In this document: positions 61,625 to 64,000 of the stretch, piece after piece
Layout of the letters: every line of letters begins with the position of its first letter
Numbering within the stretch: position 1 is the first letter of the stretch
Source of the DNA: an uncultured bacterium
GTDB taxonomy: Bacteria; Verrucomicrobiota; Lentisphaeria; Victivallales; UBA1829
Length of the DNA: 64,000 nucleotides
Direction: 5' to 3'
NCBI GenBank assembly: GCA_902802585.1
Contig: CADCMR010000003.1
Coordinates: 106,394-170,393, forward strand
Made by a program: the position numbers and the translations under genes
The notes under the pieces: generated by a model
Told to the model about the DNA's origin: nothing
The model's database searches: none
The model's input: only the letters and a program-made list of their open reading frames with translations

Positions 61625-62308
61625 TCAGACGAACAGGCGATGCTTTTTTCCGGCGTCGTAGTCAGGGATCGCATACGAAGCCGTCCATACGCCGTCCCGT
61701 CCGAGCGCCAGCAGGACCCCGTGCAGATAGCCGCACCAGTCTTCGACCAGGAATGTGCGGACGCCCAATGCGCTCAGGATCGACATCGCCAGCACGTCGT
61801 GGGACACGATGACCGTGCGGGACGAGGGAAACGGCGTTCCGGTGAGGAATGCCAGAAGCTCTTCCGCGAAGGGCCGCATGTCCTTCAGTCCCTCCGCATG
61901 TCCCGTGGAAAAATACTCGCGCATCACATTTTCCGTGTTGCGTTTGCGGAGCATCGCCTCGAAGTCCACCGGCTGCGCGAATATGGTCAGGTCGCCCAGC
62001 TCGGGACAGTCCAGGACGTCCCGCCGCCGGAATCCGCCACCCTCCATCATGCACTGCGCCGTCCTGCGCGTGCGCGTCCGCGGCGAAGCGGCGAATAAAA
62101 CGTCGTCGCCCATGCCGGAAAGCAGCTGTCCGCAGCGCCGCGCCAGTTCCGCCCCTTCCGGGGTCAGGTCGGGATCGACCGAGCCCGCCCGGAGCGATTC
62201 GCGGATGGAATGCCGTACCACGAGGACGGTCCGGTCCGATTTGTCCGCGATGGCGGGGATGCTTCCGAGGAGAACGGGTTCGCGGTTGACGGCGATGGAG
62301 TTAAGCAT
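61625..62308 (-). CDS. histidine phosphatase superfamily protein
   Basis: 227 residues from the ATG at 62308. Phosphoglycerate-mutase-like fold: 'VLVVRHSIRESLRAGSVDPDLTPEGAELARRCGQLL', 'FAASPRTRTRRTAQCMMEG' and 'TVIVSHDVLAMSILSALG'. The catalytic His is in RHS (residues 32-34), where most members have RHG. The second His (VSHD) is present. Substrate unknown. No ribosome site on this strand; it follows the thioredoxin-like gene by 25 bases and may be coupled to it. Confidence 0.78.
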   Translation of the reverse strand: MLNSIAVNREPVLLGSIPAIADKSDRTVLVVRHSIRESLRAGSVDPDLTPEGAELARRCGQLLSGMGDDVLFAASPRTRTRRTAQCMMEGGGFRRRDVLDCPELGDLTIFAQPVDFEAMLRKRNTENVMREYFSTGHAEGLKDMRPFAEELLAFLTGTPFPSSRTVIVSHDVLAMSILSALGVRTFLVEDWCGYLHGVLLALGRDGVWTASYAIPDYDAGKKHRLFV

Positions 62309-62333
62309 CGGGGGGGAGGGCGCTGAAATCGGT

Positions 62334-63473
62334 TCAGTCCGAAGACCTCGTGACGCCGGATTCGCCCATTCCGATGCCGCCGCCGATCTTGAATCCGCCC
62401 TTCTTCTCTTTCTCTTCACACTGCGGCACGATCTTGTCGGCCTTTTCCACGAACGTCGACACCGAATTGGTATTGGTGTCGAGGCGACCGAGCTCGCTGC
62501 CGGACGAGTTCAGGATGACGACTGTGGGATAGTACGACACATGGAACTTTTCGGCGACCTTGGTGTTGTGCTCCGCCTGGTCGCGGTAGCGTTTGTCCTT
62601 GCTGGTGCCGGCGTTGTCCGGGTAGTCCAGGTAGACGACGAGCAGGCGGTCGCGCATTTTGCTCTTGAACTTGCTGCTTTCCATGCGCTCGGTCTTGAAC
62701 TTGCGCGAATTGTCGTTGTCCGACGAATGGAAAAACACCGCGACCGCCTTCCCGGTCTGCTGCGCCTTCTCCATCGCGTCGTCGAAGTCGCAGAACCAGC
62801 CGTTCGGCGCGCGCGTCCAATGGTTCGGTGTCGTCGGAGCCTCCAGCGTGGCGCTCCGGGCGGAATTGTGGATCAGTTCGTCCGCCTTCGGGTCGACGAT
62901 CACTTTCTGTACGCCTTCGCCTAAGACATCCTTGATCTTCCGCCGCGTTTCCTCGTATTCCGGACGGGTCCCGTTGGGTTTGTAGTCCGTGTCCTTGTAC
63001 TTGTAGTTGTTTTTGAACGGATTGAAATTGGGGTCGAACGTGTCACGGTCGAACCCGGATTCCGCCTTTTCCTTCTGCTCTTCCGGATAGCGCTCCGAGT
63101 AGGGAATATAGCTGCCGTCCGCATTGAAGCTCTTGGACCGCGTTGAAGCCGGGGATGAGGAGGAGGACGACGAACCGGACGTGGAGGATTTTGTGGATTT
63201 CGAGGAGGAGGAGGACGAACCGGACGTGGAAGACGCATTTTTCCCGGACGCGGAAGAATTGTCGTCGCGGGAGCCCCATGTGTCGGTTGCGCTGTCGTCG
63301 ACGAGCTGGGCGGAACGCGACACGGAAGGCTTGCGCGTGCTTTCGCCCGGCAGCTCGATGAGGGTGTCGTCGTAAGGTTTGATCAGGTCGTCCATCAGAC
63401 CGGAACCGGCAAGCAGGACCGGCGCGGTGCAGACGGATGCCGCGAATGTGAAGGTAAACAGGATGTATTTCAT
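62334..63473 (-). CDS. exported thioredoxin-fold protein with Ser-rich linker, no CxxC
   Basis: 379 residues. Signal peptide at 1-22 (FTFAASVCTAPVLLAG). Residues 71-113 are mostly Ser with some Thr and Lys, a flexible linker. The C-terminal part (about 215-350) resembles thioredoxin-like domains: 'AMEKAQQTGKAVAVFFHSSDNDNSRKFKTERMESSKFKSKMRDRLLVVYLDYP', then 'VAEKFHVSYYPTVVILNSSGSELGRLD' with the cis-Pro at 316. Where CxxC should stand is HSSDND (249-254), so it cannot do dithiol exchange. The end is GGFKIGGGIGMGES. Role unknown. Confidence 0.65.
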   Translation of the reverse strand: MKYILFTFTFAASVCTAPVLLAGSGLMDDLIKPYDDTLIELPGESTRKPSVSRSAQLVDDSATDTWGSRDDNSSASGKNASSTSGSSSSSSKSTKSSTSGSSSSSSSPASTRSKSFNADGSYIPYSERYPEEQKEKAESGFDRDTFDPNFNPFKNNYKYKDTDYKPNGTRPEYEETRRKIKDVLGEGVQKVIVDPKADELIHNSARSATLEAPTTPNHWTRAPNGWFCDFDDAMEKAQQTGKAVAVFFHSSDNDNSRKFKTERMESSKFKSKMRDRLLVVYLDYPDNAGTSKDKRYRDQAEHNTKVAEKFHVSYYPTVVILNSSGSELGRLDTNTNSVSTFVEKADKIVPQCEEKEKKGGFKIGGGIGMGESGVTRSSD

Positions 63474-63544
63474 AGTGAATGCTCCATTTTGATCCGGGGG
63501 GTGTCGTTCCGGTGTTTCGTCTCAAAAGCAGCTATATTTGCTAT

Positions 63545-63572
63545 ACTATAACTCTAATCCGCAAAAAATCAA
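63545..63572 (-). promoter_or_regulatory. sigma70 promoter of the thioredoxin-like gene
   Basis: TTGATT (63567-63572), 16-bp spacer, TATAGT (63545-63550) on the minus strand, about 72 bases before the start. Confidence 0.6.
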
Positions 63573-63617
63573 ATCCGAATTGGGACTTTTTCTGATTAAT
63601 TTGGAAAAAAGAAACCT

Positions 63618-64000
63618 TTAGAGCAATGAAAGAGCGTCGACGTCCACGTACAGGTCCACGTCCTTGACCGTACGCCGCCAGTTCATGACCTCCGCCCGCA
63701 GAAATGCCCGGAATGCGGCGTTTGGCGGCGTCCGGACCGTGGCGAGATACCGGCAGCGTCCCTTGATGCGTTCGATCGGCGCCGGCGTCGCGTCGCTGAC
63801 CTCAAGCGGAGCGGGAAAACGTTCCGCGATACGGCGCACCAGTTCGGCGGCCTTCGCTTCGATCAGGACCGGATCCTCGCCGTCGAAATGCAGCACCGTG
63901 AGGTGCGAGAACGGCGGGAACAGTAGTTCCCTCCGGATGGGGAGTTCTTCCTCGAAAAAGTCTTTGCAGGAATGTTCCGCCGCGCACAGGATCGCCGGAT
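63618..64000 (-). CDS. priA: primosomal protein N' (PriA), C-terminal end (partial)
   Basis: About 126 residues are visible, entering from the window edge. 'DFFEEELPIRRELLFPPFSHLTVL' is the PriA text after helicase motif VI, and 'VSDATPAPIERIKGRCRYLATVRTP' plus the final 'DLYVDVDALSLL' form the conserved C-terminal domain. PriA is the 3'-5' helicase that restarts stalled forks. The helicase core and zinc-binding part lie outside the window. Confidence 0.85.
   Translation of the reverse strand, partial: PAILCAAEHSCKDFFEEELPIRRELLFPPFSHLTVLHFDGEDPVLIEAKAAELVRRIAERFPAPLEVSDATPAPIERIKGRCRYLATVRTPPNAAFRAFLRAEVMNWRRTVKDVDLYVDVDALSLL

Overview
The window is chromosomal DNA of high G+C content, densely packed and almost entirely housekeeping. 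The organism looks like a Gram-negative (diderm) anaerobe or fermenter. Evidence for an outer membrane: a full set of genes for 4-amino-4-deoxy-L-arabinose (L-Ara4N) modification of lipid A (arnB, arnT, arnC, arnA, arnD), a fused SecDF with YajC, and several lipoproteins with lipoboxes. Evidence for fermentative, PPi-based metabolism: a PPi-dependent phosphofructokinase of the long type and acetate kinase. A stand-alone AICAR transformylase, a fused PurSL and GatCA fit a bacterium of the PVC group (Lentisphaerota/Kiritimatiellota-like). That placement is inference from gene types; no rRNA is present to prove it.

Layout. 1-0.8 kb: end of a glycosyltransferase and a small membrane protein. 0.8-4.5 kb (minus): mtaB, recX and an OppA-like lipoprotein. 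4.6-12.1 kb (minus): AICAR transformylase, recD2, a GSCFA protein, asnB, then proA behind its own -10 element and before a clear terminator. 12.3-16.2 kb (plus): tmk, holB, trmO, ispH and an unknown gene, mostly overlapping. 16.2-22.9 kb (minus): purSL, dapB, an unknown gene, icd, a GNAT and a DUF2156 protein, behind a strong promoter. 23.0-25.1 kb: a DUF815-like AAA+ ATPase overlapping tadA. 25.2-28.7 kb: pfp-gatC-gatA. 28.8-36.5 kb: the arn operon with thiN as last gene. 36.7-39.8 kb: yajC-secDF.

39.8-41.3 kb is an AT-richer island holding two identical 51-bp hairpin repeats, a possible gene remnant and a lipoprotein with two chagasin-type protease inhibitor domains. 41.5-46.0 kb (minus): a phosphoheptose-isomerase-like SIS gene, uppS, cdsA and glgB, divergent from dnaN-recF-thiI (46.3-49.8 kb, plus). 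A 500-bp AT-rich gap, a BspA-type leucine-rich repeat protein and ackA follow. 53.3-56.8 kb (plus): a Sel1-repeat protein and an FAD-dependent mutase/oxidase-like protein. 56.8-59.7 kb (minus): larB-larC-larE for the nickel-pincer nucleotide cofactor, without larA. 60-64 kb (minus): a duplicated solute-binding lipoprotein, a histidine phosphatase, a thioredoxin-fold protein with a Ser-rich linker, and the C-terminal end of priA.

Several genes begin with recognisable sigma70-type promoters of one style, TTG(A/C)A(A/T) then 16-17 bp then TATA(T/A/G)T. No tRNA, rRNA, CRISPR array, transposase or phage gene was seen. I did not find one clear new defence or secretion system. The strongest candidates for something new are the hairpin repeat pair, the DUF815 ATPase/TadA pair, the tandem chagasin lipoprotein, the double-domain binding protein and the thioredoxin-like protein that lacks its CxxC.
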